A stretch of DNA of 64,000 nucleotides from Novipirellula aureliae (GTDB taxonomy: Bacteria; Planctomycetota; Planctomycetia; Pirellulales; Pirellulaceae). The notes under the pieces were generated by a model. The model saw only the letters and a list, made by a program, of their open reading frames with translations. It was not told the DNA's origin and searched no databases. Below, piece after piece: positions 9,601 through 16,348 of the stretch (position 1 is its first letter; every line of letters starts with the position of its first letter). The stretch is taken from assembly GCF_007860185.1 (NCBI RefSeq), contig NZ_SJPY01000011.1, positions 57,094-121,093 on the forward strand. Direction: 5' to 3'. A program made the position numbers and the translations under genes.

Positions 9601-10096
9601 CTACAACGGACGTTTGCGCACCGAGGGCGTCTCCGATTTTGCCAACGGTCCGTGGGGCTATTCGGGCAACCCCTTCGGCGATGATGAGTGTGGCAAATTC
9701 TATGGTCGTTCGCTGAGCGTGTGGTCGGCATTGATCGCGTTGCAGGGGTTCCTCTATGACGGCCCTGCCGGACGCATCGGCTTCCGTCCTGTTTTGAATC
9801 CGTTCGACCACGCCAGTTTCTTTACCGTTGCCGAGGGGTATGGTCTCTTCACCCAGATCAAGGATGCGAAACAGCTCAATGCGTCCATTGACTTGAAGGA
9901 GGGGCAACTCCGCCTAACGGAAGTGGTTCTGTCAGCGGGCGAAGGCAGGCAGGCCAAGTCCGCGACAATGAAGCTCGCTGGTGAAACGCTTGAGTCCCGT
10001 TTGGTTGCCAGGGGGGGCGAAATCAATCTGGTTCTCAAGACCCCGCTTGTCATGAAGGCGGATCAGCAACTAGATGTCGAAGTGGCGTTGGTATGA
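6689..10096 (+). CDS. Tat-exported LamG plus GH116-like glycosidase
   Basis: A 1135-residue protein. A twin-arginine signal (MSRRRFLVATT) starts about residue 21. Residues about 55-260 form a concanavalin/LamG-like domain (RGYWRFDGDLVDAFG, VGRYYHLAIT, AYVDG). The rest matches the bile-acid beta-glucosidase family GH116 (GBA2 N-terminal domain plus DUF608): IGAGGIQFNGKAEP, then WEGCNPTKGCCGGNCTHVW with the likely nucleophile Glu669, and CHIDQILGEWWADQVG with the likely acid/base Asp863, by analogy with characterised GH116 enzymes. GH116 enzymes are retaining beta-glucosidases or beta-xylosidases. The start 6689 is chosen because the longer in-frame extension runs through the intergenic hairpin; 6749 (MSRRRF) is an alternative. 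The LamG fusion could anchor the enzyme to polysaccharide. Confidence 0.85.
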   Translation: MQLKVINHSSGDSSCGTPPDMSRRRFLVATTVLTAGLSGKPILAADQQESYSDAVKSHASLRGYWRFDGDLVDAFGKAPATSNGSMSFVEGAVDGKAVSLVPKQSVSVKQTDHLRGRAATLELFFKLASPPRGKEDPVIIAQTDGQQARYIVGVKNDLSALIYRNVNGDVLTTINLATDQPIEVGRYYHLAITSFDLDVRAYVDGYECSLVGGAFEFTRRGPNQSTMTFGETTVNGWGSADICLDEVACYASGLTEADFQEHLKAAQWGQRLKETGEVVARVESERNARRARKEHAILNDPVLTAPGKTRVYEGENLDAIRFTVGGIGAGGIQFNGKAEPAIWQIACNHSEERVADSFLAVRAQPLGGKPVVRALQTEPVGPFAAMPSLKFEGEYPLAKYRFEEPSLPVEVEMEIFNPFIPMDLKHSAIPCAIYTATVTNRNSSAVKVDILAAQKNALGYAEGNGGRFGRNQNEIVKDGEATVLHMTRKEVPGSDMVLMTQTADASGCASWDSLEELHDSFAADGECEGPATSAVTTAGKTVNGAITAPLELAPGESKSVTFVLTWYFEGGRHGEGKARRVMEGEGGAAGGKWNRAGQNYTNWWPDAIGVAAYLRENLQDLTARTRRFHDTLYASKVPVWLLDRMSSQLAVLRSQTCWWAADGYFGAWEGCNPTKGCCGGNCTHVWHYAQAHARLLPELGRKMREQDYSMQLPSGLTPFRHTNQSAAADGHFGTILNTYREHLCSADNRWLRSQWPKVKKAIDWGIEHWNPRRDGFLQTVQHNTLDGDMTGCSSWIGSLYLSSLEAGARMAEIMGEPDTAAEYRRIRESGKRLQNGRLWNGEYYVQEVGETRNQDYLDGCHIDQILGEWWADQVGIDRNFPKDRTRQAMESLLKYNFLADFYGQSLKPRQYCEIDDGGMKMITWPKGPQPIPGMKYGDEVMTGFEYSAAVSLIQNGLLREGLMVLKVISDRYNGRLRTEGVSDFANGPWGYSGNPFGDDECGKFYGRSLSVWSALIALQGFLYDGPAGRIGFRPVLNPFDHASFFTVAEGYGLFTQIKDAKQLNASIDLKEGQLRLTEVVLSAGEGRQAKSATMKLAGETLESRLVARGGEINLVLKTPLVMKADQQLDVEVALV

Positions 10097-10160
10097 CTAC
10101 TAACGCTTCAGCGACATGAAAACGTCGGGATAGGCATCCTGCTTGCCAATCCGTACTGGC

Positions 10161-10438
10161 CGTAAATCCGCAGGCTGGAAGCCTACGGCCACGAATAAGA
10201 ACGTAATTCCGCAGGCTGGAAGCCTACGGCCACGAATAGGCCGTAAATCCGCAGGCTGGAAGCCTACGCCACGAATAGAACGTAAATCCGCAGGCTGGAA
10301 GCCTGCGGCCACGAATAGGCCGTAAATCCGCAGGCTGGAAGCCTACGGCCACGAATAGAACGTAATTCCGCAGGCTGGAAGCCTACGCCACGAATAGGCC
10401 GTAAATCCGCAGGCTGGAAGCCTACGGCCACGAATAGA
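10161..10438. repeat. Seven-unit tandem array of a palindromic repeat (~39-41 bp units)
   Basis: Seven consecutive units, each containing CCGCAGGCTGGAAGCCTACG followed by GCCACGAATA and a short variable end. The core CAGGCTGGAAGCCTG is a near-perfect palindrome, so each unit can fold as a hairpin. The units alternate slightly (GTAAATCC or GTAATTCC; CCTACGGCC or CCTACGCC). There are no unique spacers. A single inverted copy of the same core lies at 26557-26573. Any protein read across it is repeat-derived. Confidence 0.92.
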
Positions 10439-10942
10439 GCGACCCCAATCTTAATGGGGATGAAGCACTCGCTCGTCCCGAAAGCGGGAACCGAGAGGGA
10501 AGAAAAGAAAGGACGACGTGTCGGCTACCCATTCGTCGGAAAAAAAATTGCCACTTCTCAGTAAACGCCAACTCCGATTGCTCCCCCGGCCGCGTCGGGG
10601 GAGGGACACCAAGCGTAGACGCTTGGTAAACAAGCAATTTAGAGCGGCACGACCTCTGCGCCGGGAGAGGTGCAAAAAATACGCAAGTTACGATCACATT
10701 AACACCAAGCTTTTGAGCACCCCACTCCCACTCGGCCTTCGGCCATACTCCTATTCGTACTCAAAGTGTCTTGGGCGTCCGAGTAGGAGTACCATTTCAT
10801 TGAGTACGAGTACGGTTCTATTACGAATTTTGGTGGCGATTAGCGAGAAATTTCTGTTTTCTTTGCAACATTGCCTTCCGAGCCCCGACTGCACTGATGT
10901 AACCGCGATTTTGCGGTGGAAACACTTCACATACCGGCTCCT
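10439..10942. other. Non-coding stretch with several hairpins
   Basis: No convincing gene. It holds inverted repeats: CTCCCCCG...CGGGGGAG at 10581-10603, CCAAGCGT-AG-ACGCTTGG at 10609-10626, and ACCTCT...AGAGGT at about 10649-10668. The open frame running into the downstream coiled-coil gene from 10518 crosses these palindromes, so that extension is not taken as coding. The promoter of the signalling cluster probably lies in the last 150 bases, but no consensus could be assigned. Confidence 0.6.
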
Positions 10943-10948
10943 AGGAGG
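10943..10948 (+). promoter_or_regulatory. Strong Shine-Dalgarno AGGAGG
   Basis: A perfect AGGAGG ten bases before the ATG at 10959. It decides the start of the coiled-coil gene against the much longer open frame from 10518. Confidence 0.8.
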
Positions 10949-10958
10949 GTCAAACATC

Positions 10959-11765
10959 ATGGTGCGTTGGATAACATACACGTTGGGGACTCTGACTGCG
11001 GTGGCGTTGGTTGGCTTTTTGCTACTGGGGGGACGTTTCGCAAGTTACGTTCGGACGTCTGCCAGATCGGTGCAGGAAACGGTACAGGACTCCGTGCCGC
11101 TGGAGTTTGAACTGCGTCGTGCTCGCGATTTAATCGATACGATTCTGCCGGATATGCAGTCGCATGTTCGCACGATCGCTCAAGAGGAGGTCGCGATTGC
11201 AGCTCTGGAAAATGAGCTGCTGCTCAGCACTCAGCGGCTTGAAAGCGAGCAATCTGCTTTGGCGTCACTCCGGGATAAGATCGGGGTGCACCAGGTTTCC
11301 TATTCGATCGGTGATCGCGAACTGACTCGACAGCAATTGGTCGAGCAGATGCATCAGCGTTTTGAGCGATACAAACAAGGTGAGTTGGCGATCGAAAGCA
11401 AAACCCGATTGCTGGAAAAACGGCGTGAAGGACTTGCGGCTGCCCTTGCGATGCTGGACAAAATGCGACATCGTAAGGTGGAGCTCGAGCTAAAGGTTGA
11501 GGCGTTAGCCGCACAGAGTCGATTGCTCAACGCGTCCAAGGTGGAAGCTGGCGTCGTTATCGACGGCAGCCAACTTTCGGAGGCTGATCAATTGCTTGGG
11601 CAAATTGAGACTCGCCTCGCCGTTGCGAAACGTGTCTTGGCCCATGAGCAGGACGCGTTTGCCATCCCGCTCGATGACGACGTGGTTCTTGAAGAGAGCG
11701 TCATTGCTGCTTACGACGACCATTTCGGAAAAAACGCTAACCGTGAGGTTTTGGTGAGTAAATAG
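10959..11765 (+). CDS. Single-pass membrane coiled-coil protein
   Basis: A 268-residue protein. One N-terminal membrane helix (about residues 5-27, TLTAVALVGFLLLGG) is followed by a long, charged, heptad-like region (about residues 40-235) rich in Leu, Glu, Arg and Gln (LENELLLSTQRLESEQSALA), predicted as coiled coil. No enzyme motif was found and no named family is recognised. It opens a same-strand cluster with an FHA-like protein, a Ser/Thr kinase, a multi-TM protein and a sigma factor. It may be a membrane-tethered scaffold or sensor partner of the kinase (inference from position). The start is set by the AGGAGG at 10943. Confidence 0.8.
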   Translation: MVRWITYTLGTLTAVALVGFLLLGGRFASYVRTSARSVQETVQDSVPLEFELRRARDLIDTILPDMQSHVRTIAQEEVAIAALENELLLSTQRLESEQSALASLRDKIGVHQVSYSIGDRELTRQQLVEQMHQRFERYKQGELAIESKTRLLEKRREGLAAALAMLDKMRHRKVELELKVEALAAQSRLLNASKVEAGVVIDGSQLSEADQLLGQIETRLAVAKRVLAHEQDAFAIPLDDDVVLEESVIAAYDDHFGKNANREVLVSK

Positions 11766-11816
11766 TCCGCCCGAAAGTGTTTCAAATTTAGCCCTTAGAA
11801 ACGGAAGCTAGTAGCC

Positions 11817-12764
11817 TTGTTTCATCTTGACCTCAAACGTGTCGAAACTGCGATCGCGGCGGGACGATTGGAAGAAGCGTTTTCGCTTTTGAAATCGTCC
11901 TCTGCGCGAGTGCATCGGGATGGTCAACGGTTGGTCGACGAGCTGATTGAAGCGTTCGTCCAACGCGGGCATGAGCATCTTTCGGAGAACCGATTGGATG
12001 ACGCATGGCATGATGCTTCCGCAGCAGGTTATTTCGGTGGACGTCAAATCAAGGTGGCTCGGTTGATCGCACAAATTCATGAACTTCAGCAATCCCAGCG
12101 TCGCGACTTGGGTCAGCCAGCGGCCGATCGAGCTCGATCGAGTCCTGCGGAGGCTGGTGCCACGGGTGGCAATGTGTTGCAGGTCGACGGACTCGGCAGT
12201 CTGCTATTGCTGACGTCTGAGACGGTCTCCATTGGCACGGTGTCATCGTCTTCGCGGCATGAAATCGCTGTTCAAACCGATGGCTTGGCCGCGACAATCT
12301 TTATCCAGCGTGATGAATCCGGTGGCGACGGTGAGGACTACTTTGTCCGATCTGCGTCGCCGTTTGCCCTGAACGGCAAACCGACACAGCAGCGCCTTTT
12401 GAGCGACGGAGACACGATCTCGGTAGGCCGGCATGGAAGAATGAAATTCCGTCGACCGGTGGCGGCGAGCGGTTCTGCGGTACTGGAAATGACAGCGGGG
12501 CGGTTGACGCGCCGAGACATTCGCCGCGTCGTCTTGATGGCAGACTCGTTACTGTTTGGTGAATCGCTCTGCCACTTTCACTTGGCCGTCGGTGAGACGC
12601 CGGTCATCATGCAGCCCGCCGTTGGTGTCTCGCTGGGTAGCGGATATTCGCTTCAACGCCAGGGCGGATTGGATCCCCAAACGCTTTGCGTGGGCGGAAG
12701 CGTCCGGATCGGCGACACTCGTTTCGCCCTCAGTCACCCCTCAAACACGGGACCCCGTTTCTAA
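11817..12764 (+). CDS. FHA-like domain protein
   Basis: A 315-residue protein with no signal peptide. Residues 1-100 are helical with a tetratricopeptide-like look (GRLEEAFSLLKSSSARV, NRLDDAWHDASAAGYFGG). Residues about 115-220 resemble a forkhead-associated beta-sandwich (VSIGTVSSSSRHEIAV, FALNGKPTQQRLLSDGDTIS, VGRHGRMKF). The C-terminal part repeats a similar beta pattern. FHA domains bind phosphothreonine, which fits the kinase encoded next: its stop and the kinase start overlap as TAATG. The only plausible start is TTG at 11817, since an in-frame stop precedes it at 11796. The R, S and H ligand residues are only partly recognisable, so phospho-binding is not certain. Confidence 0.75.
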   Translation: MFHLDLKRVETAIAAGRLEEAFSLLKSSSARVHRDGQRLVDELIEAFVQRGHEHLSENRLDDAWHDASAAGYFGGRQIKVARLIAQIHELQQSQRRDLGQPAADRARSSPAEAGATGGNVLQVDGLGSLLLLTSETVSIGTVSSSSRHEIAVQTDGLAATIFIQRDESGGDGEDYFVRSASPFALNGKPTQQRLLSDGDTISVGRHGRMKFRRPVAASGSAVLEMTAGRLTRRDIRRVVLMADSLLFGESLCHFHLAVGETPVIMQPAVGVSLGSGYSLQRQGGLDPQTLCVGGSVRIGDTRFALSHPSNTGPRF

Positions 12765-14665
12765 TGCCCGCTTACCGATATCAACAGGGCGATCGGCCAC
12801 TCGAAGGCTATACGATTCAGCACGCACTCGGTCGTGGTGGTTTTGGCGAAGTGTACTTTGCGATCAGCGATGCAGGACGCGAAGTCGCCTTGAAGGCCAT
12901 TCAGAACTACGAAGAGATTGAACTGCGTGGTATCGGCCATTGCATGAACTTGAAGTCGCCACATTTGGTGATGATCTTTGATGTCAAGCAAGATGCGGAG
13001 GGGATGGCGTGGGTGATCATGGAATACGTTTCGGGCGCCAACCTGAGAGAGATATTGGATGAAGCCCACGTAGGTTCGTCTCTCCGAGACGAACATGGAA
13101 ATGCGAAAGCGCACGTAGGTTCGTATCTCCGAGACGAACATCAGAATGCGAAAGCAAACGTAGGTTCGTCTCTCCGAGACGAACATAAGAATGCGAAAGC
13201 GCACGTGGGTTCGTCTCTCCGAGACGAACATGAGAATGCTGTCCGTCTCGGAGAGACGGACCTACTTGGAATAGGAGTCGAACAGGCGGCATATTTTACT
13301 CGCGAGCTATGTAAAGGGCTTTCCTATCTGCACGATGCGGGCGTCGTCCATCGCGATTTGAAACCGCACAATGTGTTTTTTGAAGATGGCGTGGTGAAGA
13401 TTGGTGACTACAGTCTCAGTAAAGCGATCACGACCAGCCATCGCAGCGGTCACACGACGACCGTGGGAAGTGTGCATTACATGGCACCAGAGATTTGTGA
13501 GGGACGCTACGGCAAGACGGTTGATATCTACGCGCTCGGTGTGATGTTGTTTGAGATGCTGACGGGATCGCCGCCGTATGAAGGCGAGAGTATGGGTGAG
13601 GTGTTGATGAAGCATCTATCAAGCCAACCGGACGTCAGTGGATTGCCTGAACCGTTCGGCCGTGTGGTCGCCAAGGCGATGCATCGCGATCCTGAGAAGC
13701 GTTATCAAACCGCTAGCGAAATGATGCGTGCTTTGTCGCCCGCCGACGAGCTGGAATACTCTCGCCCACCCGCATCGCTGTCGATGATCGGAGATCGAGC
13801 TTTGAAGGGGCGGGCCATTCGTGTCCGAGAATCCGAGACGCCCGCGTGTGGTTCGAAGGACGCGTTGGCCGAGACATATGCGACTCCGGTCGCCCTGCGA
13901 GACACGCATGAACGAACGGATTCGGTGCCGTTCGAACGCCCTGGAGCGGTCAGCTTTGACGCACTGGGACTGTGGTGGAAACGGCAGCCGAGCTTGGCGT
14001 TGGAAGATGATCCCGTGCCTGTCCTTTTGCGTTTGGCGATCGCTGTCGTGATTTCTTTGTTGTCTTTTTCCGTTGGGTGCGTTACTGATCCCAACAGCTG
14101 GTTCTGGGGGGATGTCCTGACTTGTTCCATCGTGTTTGCCTCCTATAACGCTCTGACCTGCTGGTTCTTCTTGTCAACCTTGCCACGATCCGGCGGGCTG
14201 GGATGGGCGATCGTGACTCGGATCATTGCGGTGGTTCCGTTGGTCGTGGTGTCGGGAATCTTAGTGACCTGGCATGGATTTGAATTTTACCACGGTATGA
14301 TCGGGGGGCTGATCGCTGTGTACGCAATCCTGGATGCTCGCTGTCTCGTCACTGCTGATCGCTATCCCCGAATCAGTCTCATGAAAACATTGCTTGCTGG
14401 CGGGATCGCGGCGGTGATCACAACCCTGATCGGCGGGAGCGAGCGTTACACATTGTTCTCCGGTATTTTGGCGGTCTCGTCGGCCATTGCGGTCCAAGTG
14501 CTCGCGCCGCTCGGTCGTGTGGTACGAGTGAATTTAGAAGCGAATCGTGCGAATAGAAATACAACTAACCAGAGTGATGGTCAACCACGATCCGAAGACG
14601 CGTCCAATGGTACAGACCAGCCAATGGTAATCTCGTCTTCGGTAGATCCATCGGTAACAAACTAA
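12764..14665 (+). CDS. Membrane Ser/Thr protein kinase with in-frame palindromic repeat insert
   Basis: A 633-residue protein. The Hanks-type kinase domain spans about residues 16-325: glycine loop GRGGFGEV (23-30), Lys44 in VALKAI, catalytic HRDLKPHN (His196, Asp198) and APE-like MAPEIC. The metal-binding DFG is DYS (Asp215 kept). Between the D and E helices an insert of about 69 residues (101-169) consists of four 15-residue repeats (AHVGSSLRDEHGNAK and variants) plus an inverted fifth piece; it derives from a DNA palindrome. The C-terminal third has about five membrane helices (residues about 425-590). ATG 12764 overlaps the upstream stop. A cytoplasmic kinase anchored by a C-terminal membrane bundle is likely; its targets may be the FHA protein or the sigma factor (inference). 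Confidence 0.9.
   Translation: MPAYRYQQGDRPLEGYTIQHALGRGGFGEVYFAISDAGREVALKAIQNYEEIELRGIGHCMNLKSPHLVMIFDVKQDAEGMAWVIMEYVSGANLREILDEAHVGSSLRDEHGNAKAHVGSYLRDEHQNAKANVGSSLRDEHKNAKAHVGSSLRDEHENAVRLGETDLLGIGVEQAAYFTRELCKGLSYLHDAGVVHRDLKPHNVFFEDGVVKIGDYSLSKAITTSHRSGHTTTVGSVHYMAPEICEGRYGKTVDIYALGVMLFEMLTGSPPYEGESMGEVLMKHLSSQPDVSGLPEPFGRVVAKAMHRDPEKRYQTASEMMRALSPADELEYSRPPASLSMIGDRALKGRAIRVRESETPACGSKDALAETYATPVALRDTHERTDSVPFERPGAVSFDALGLWWKRQPSLALEDDPVPVLLRLAIAVVISLLSFSVGCVTDPNSWFWGDVLTCSIVFASYNALTCWFFLSTLPRSGGLGWAIVTRIIAVVPLVVVSGILVTWHGFEFYHGMIGGLIAVYAILDARCLVTADRYPRISLMKTLLAGGIAAVITTLIGGSERYTLFSGILAVSSAIAVQVLAPLGRVVRVNLEANRANRNTTNQSDGQPRSEDASNGTDQPMVISSSVDPSVTN
13064..13269. repeat. Four 45-bp palindromic repeats plus inverted fifth copy inside kinase gene
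   Basis: CGTAGGTTCGTCTCTCCGAG begins at 13069, 13114, 13159 and 13204 (one or two substitutions), an exact 45-base period. After them, at about 13240-13266, lies the inverse form GTCCGTCTCGGAGAGACGGA followed by CCTAC. Each unit contains the palindrome TTCGTCTC-TCC-GAGACGAA. The period is a multiple of three and no unit contains a stop in the kinase frame. Confidence 0.95.
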
Positions 14666-14707
14666 GGGCGGCGAAACGCCGGTCTATCTTCAAGAAAGCA
14701 AATCGTC

Positions 14708-16066
14708 ATGAGTTCAACGGGTGTCAGCGTGATTGGAATATTTGTTCTATTAATCGTTTTAGTCTTTTTGTTTTTCCTCGTTGTCGGCGCAATCTTTGCG
14801 GTCGTTCGGGTCGGGAAGAACCATGGGGCCACCGCCGCAATCGGGCTGGCGGTCGGACTCCTCGTGCTGCCGTTGCTGGGCTTGGCAGCGGTTGCTTCGA
14901 TCTTCTTTGTTCGCATGAACACGATGGAGCAGTTGGTGGATGCACAAAGATCGGAGCAGAGAGCGGAGCAGAGAGCGGCCATACAACGAGAAGCTGCATA
15001 CGCCGAATCATTTACCGCCGCTTCGACGCGCGATGGAATGCACAGCGAGTACTCGGCGAACTCGCCTGCCACCGTCGCGCGCGTCAACGCCATGCCCAAC
15101 ACGCCGCCGGTCCGTTGGGTGTCGGCGACCGACTTGGGTGAGTTCCAAGCGAGTCTGTATCCAGGGATCCTCGAGTGTGCCGCCCCTTTGGCTCAACAGG
15201 TTGGTGAAATGCTTCAGCAGCCACCGTTCGCCGCCGAGGTGGGCGAAGCGAGCGAGGGTGACGGAATCCGATTCCTGATCCGCACGGAAGACGATTTCGG
15301 CGATCAAGCCGACCCGTTCGTGGGTACGTTCATGAAGTCGCTGCAAGAACGATTCCCTCACGCCGAGTTGACTCAGCAAAGTGTCGTTCGTGACAGGCCG
15401 ATAGCACTCGAAAGCGACGAAGTCAGGCTGACGCTGGCGGTGCAAGTCGAGAGGATCGAGCCCGCCTTATGGGACTCGGGTGGCCAATTCGCCAGCGGCA
15501 ACGTGGCCTGCCGGATTGGTGACGATAGCAACACCGCTCGTGCGAAACTTCAATTTGCTGAGAAACCATGGGTGACTCGATTTGATGAAATCGTTTCCAA
15601 GGTTCCATATCGGGCATTTGTCGTCGGTTACAGTTCGGAGTTGGCCTCTTCAGAAGTGCAGGCTCGTCAGTCGGCATTGGAGAACGTTCGAGCGCAGGTT
15701 GATGTCGAGAATTGGAATGGTGCGAGGGTGAAGATTACGGACGAGCACGTGGTGGATCGCTTCGCGCAGCGGCTGTCACGTCCCTATGGCGATGTATGGC
15801 GTGAAGCGGTACTCGTCGACTTGTCAGGACCAGGGATGCAATGGACGGCAGCCACAGCGGTGGCCGACGCGGGTGGGCGTACCACAATGAAGCGGTTAAC
15901 CGTCTTGTTCGCTCTGCTTCTCGTGCTAGCCACGATCGTGGTCTGCTTCCTCGCCAACGTGCTGACTCAGGGCTACTACCGAAAACCGATTCGCCAAGGT
16001 ACGGTTGTGGTCATTGCATTGGTGGTTCTCGGTGGGGTGCTTTTCCTTGGATTGGTAGGTGCCTAG
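14708..16066 (+). CDS. Multi-TM protein of unknown function in kinase-sigma cluster
   Basis: A 452-residue protein. Two N-terminal membrane helices (about residues 7-33 and 43-66) are followed by a short coiled coil rich in RSEQRAEQRAA (about 75-95). A soluble domain of about 260 residues has no recognised family. Two C-terminal helices follow (about 393-414 and 427-449). The layout suggests both ends are in the membrane with one large domain on one side. It is encoded 42 bases after the kinase stop and 282 bases before the sigma factor. A sensory or anti-sigma-like role is possible from context only. No homolog is recognised by eye. Confidence 0.7.
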   Translation: MSSTGVSVIGIFVLLIVLVFLFFLVVGAIFAVVRVGKNHGATAAIGLAVGLLVLPLLGLAAVASIFFVRMNTMEQLVDAQRSEQRAEQRAAIQREAAYAESFTAASTRDGMHSEYSANSPATVARVNAMPNTPPVRWVSATDLGEFQASLYPGILECAAPLAQQVGEMLQQPPFAAEVGEASEGDGIRFLIRTEDDFGDQADPFVGTFMKSLQERFPHAELTQQSVVRDRPIALESDEVRLTLAVQVERIEPALWDSGGQFASGNVACRIGDDSNTARAKLQFAEKPWVTRFDEIVSKVPYRAFVVGYSSELASSEVQARQSALENVRAQVDVENWNGARVKITDEHVVDRFAQRLSRPYGDVWREAVLVDLSGPGMQWTAATAVADAGGRTTMKRLTVLFALLLVLATIVVCFLANVLTQGYYRKPIRQGTVVVIALVVLGGVLFLGLVGA

Positions 16067-16348
16067 AATTGAGCAGGAAATAGGTGCGTCGTCTTGATGT
16101 TGTATCGCGACGATTGTCGCTCTGCTCACCGAGCGGAAAGCGTCTTCGGTCAGGAGATCGATAGTACCTCCCCCCAAGCTTCGTTTGCGAGAGGAGGTTA
16201 AGTCGTTGACTCAGATGGAGCTAAAAGCCGCAAGACCGCTTCGTCGGGGGAGGTTGAAAATACTGACACAAATGCCGCATTGATACAATCGACGTTCCGA
16301 GAGTTGAGCGACATTGCGTGAATTCCACAACCGTATTCGATCGAACCG

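Noticed and set aside
10161..10438. Possible CRISPR array
   Set aside because: Units are directly adjacent and all parts between the palindromes are themselves repeated; there are no unique spacers and no cas genes.
10518..10958. N-terminal extension of the coiled-coil gene
   Set aside because: The open frame crosses several palindromes and has low-complexity composition; a perfect AGGAGG sets the start at 10959.
12761..13231. Minus-strand 156-residue open frame within the kinase gene
   Set aside because: It is the antisense of the 45-bp repeat array and the kinase domain, with no ribosome site or family match.
16168..16257. Possible terminator before the sigma gene (ACCTCCCCC / GGGGGAGGT)
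   Set aside because: The arms are 70 bases apart with no T-run, so a terminator is not supported.
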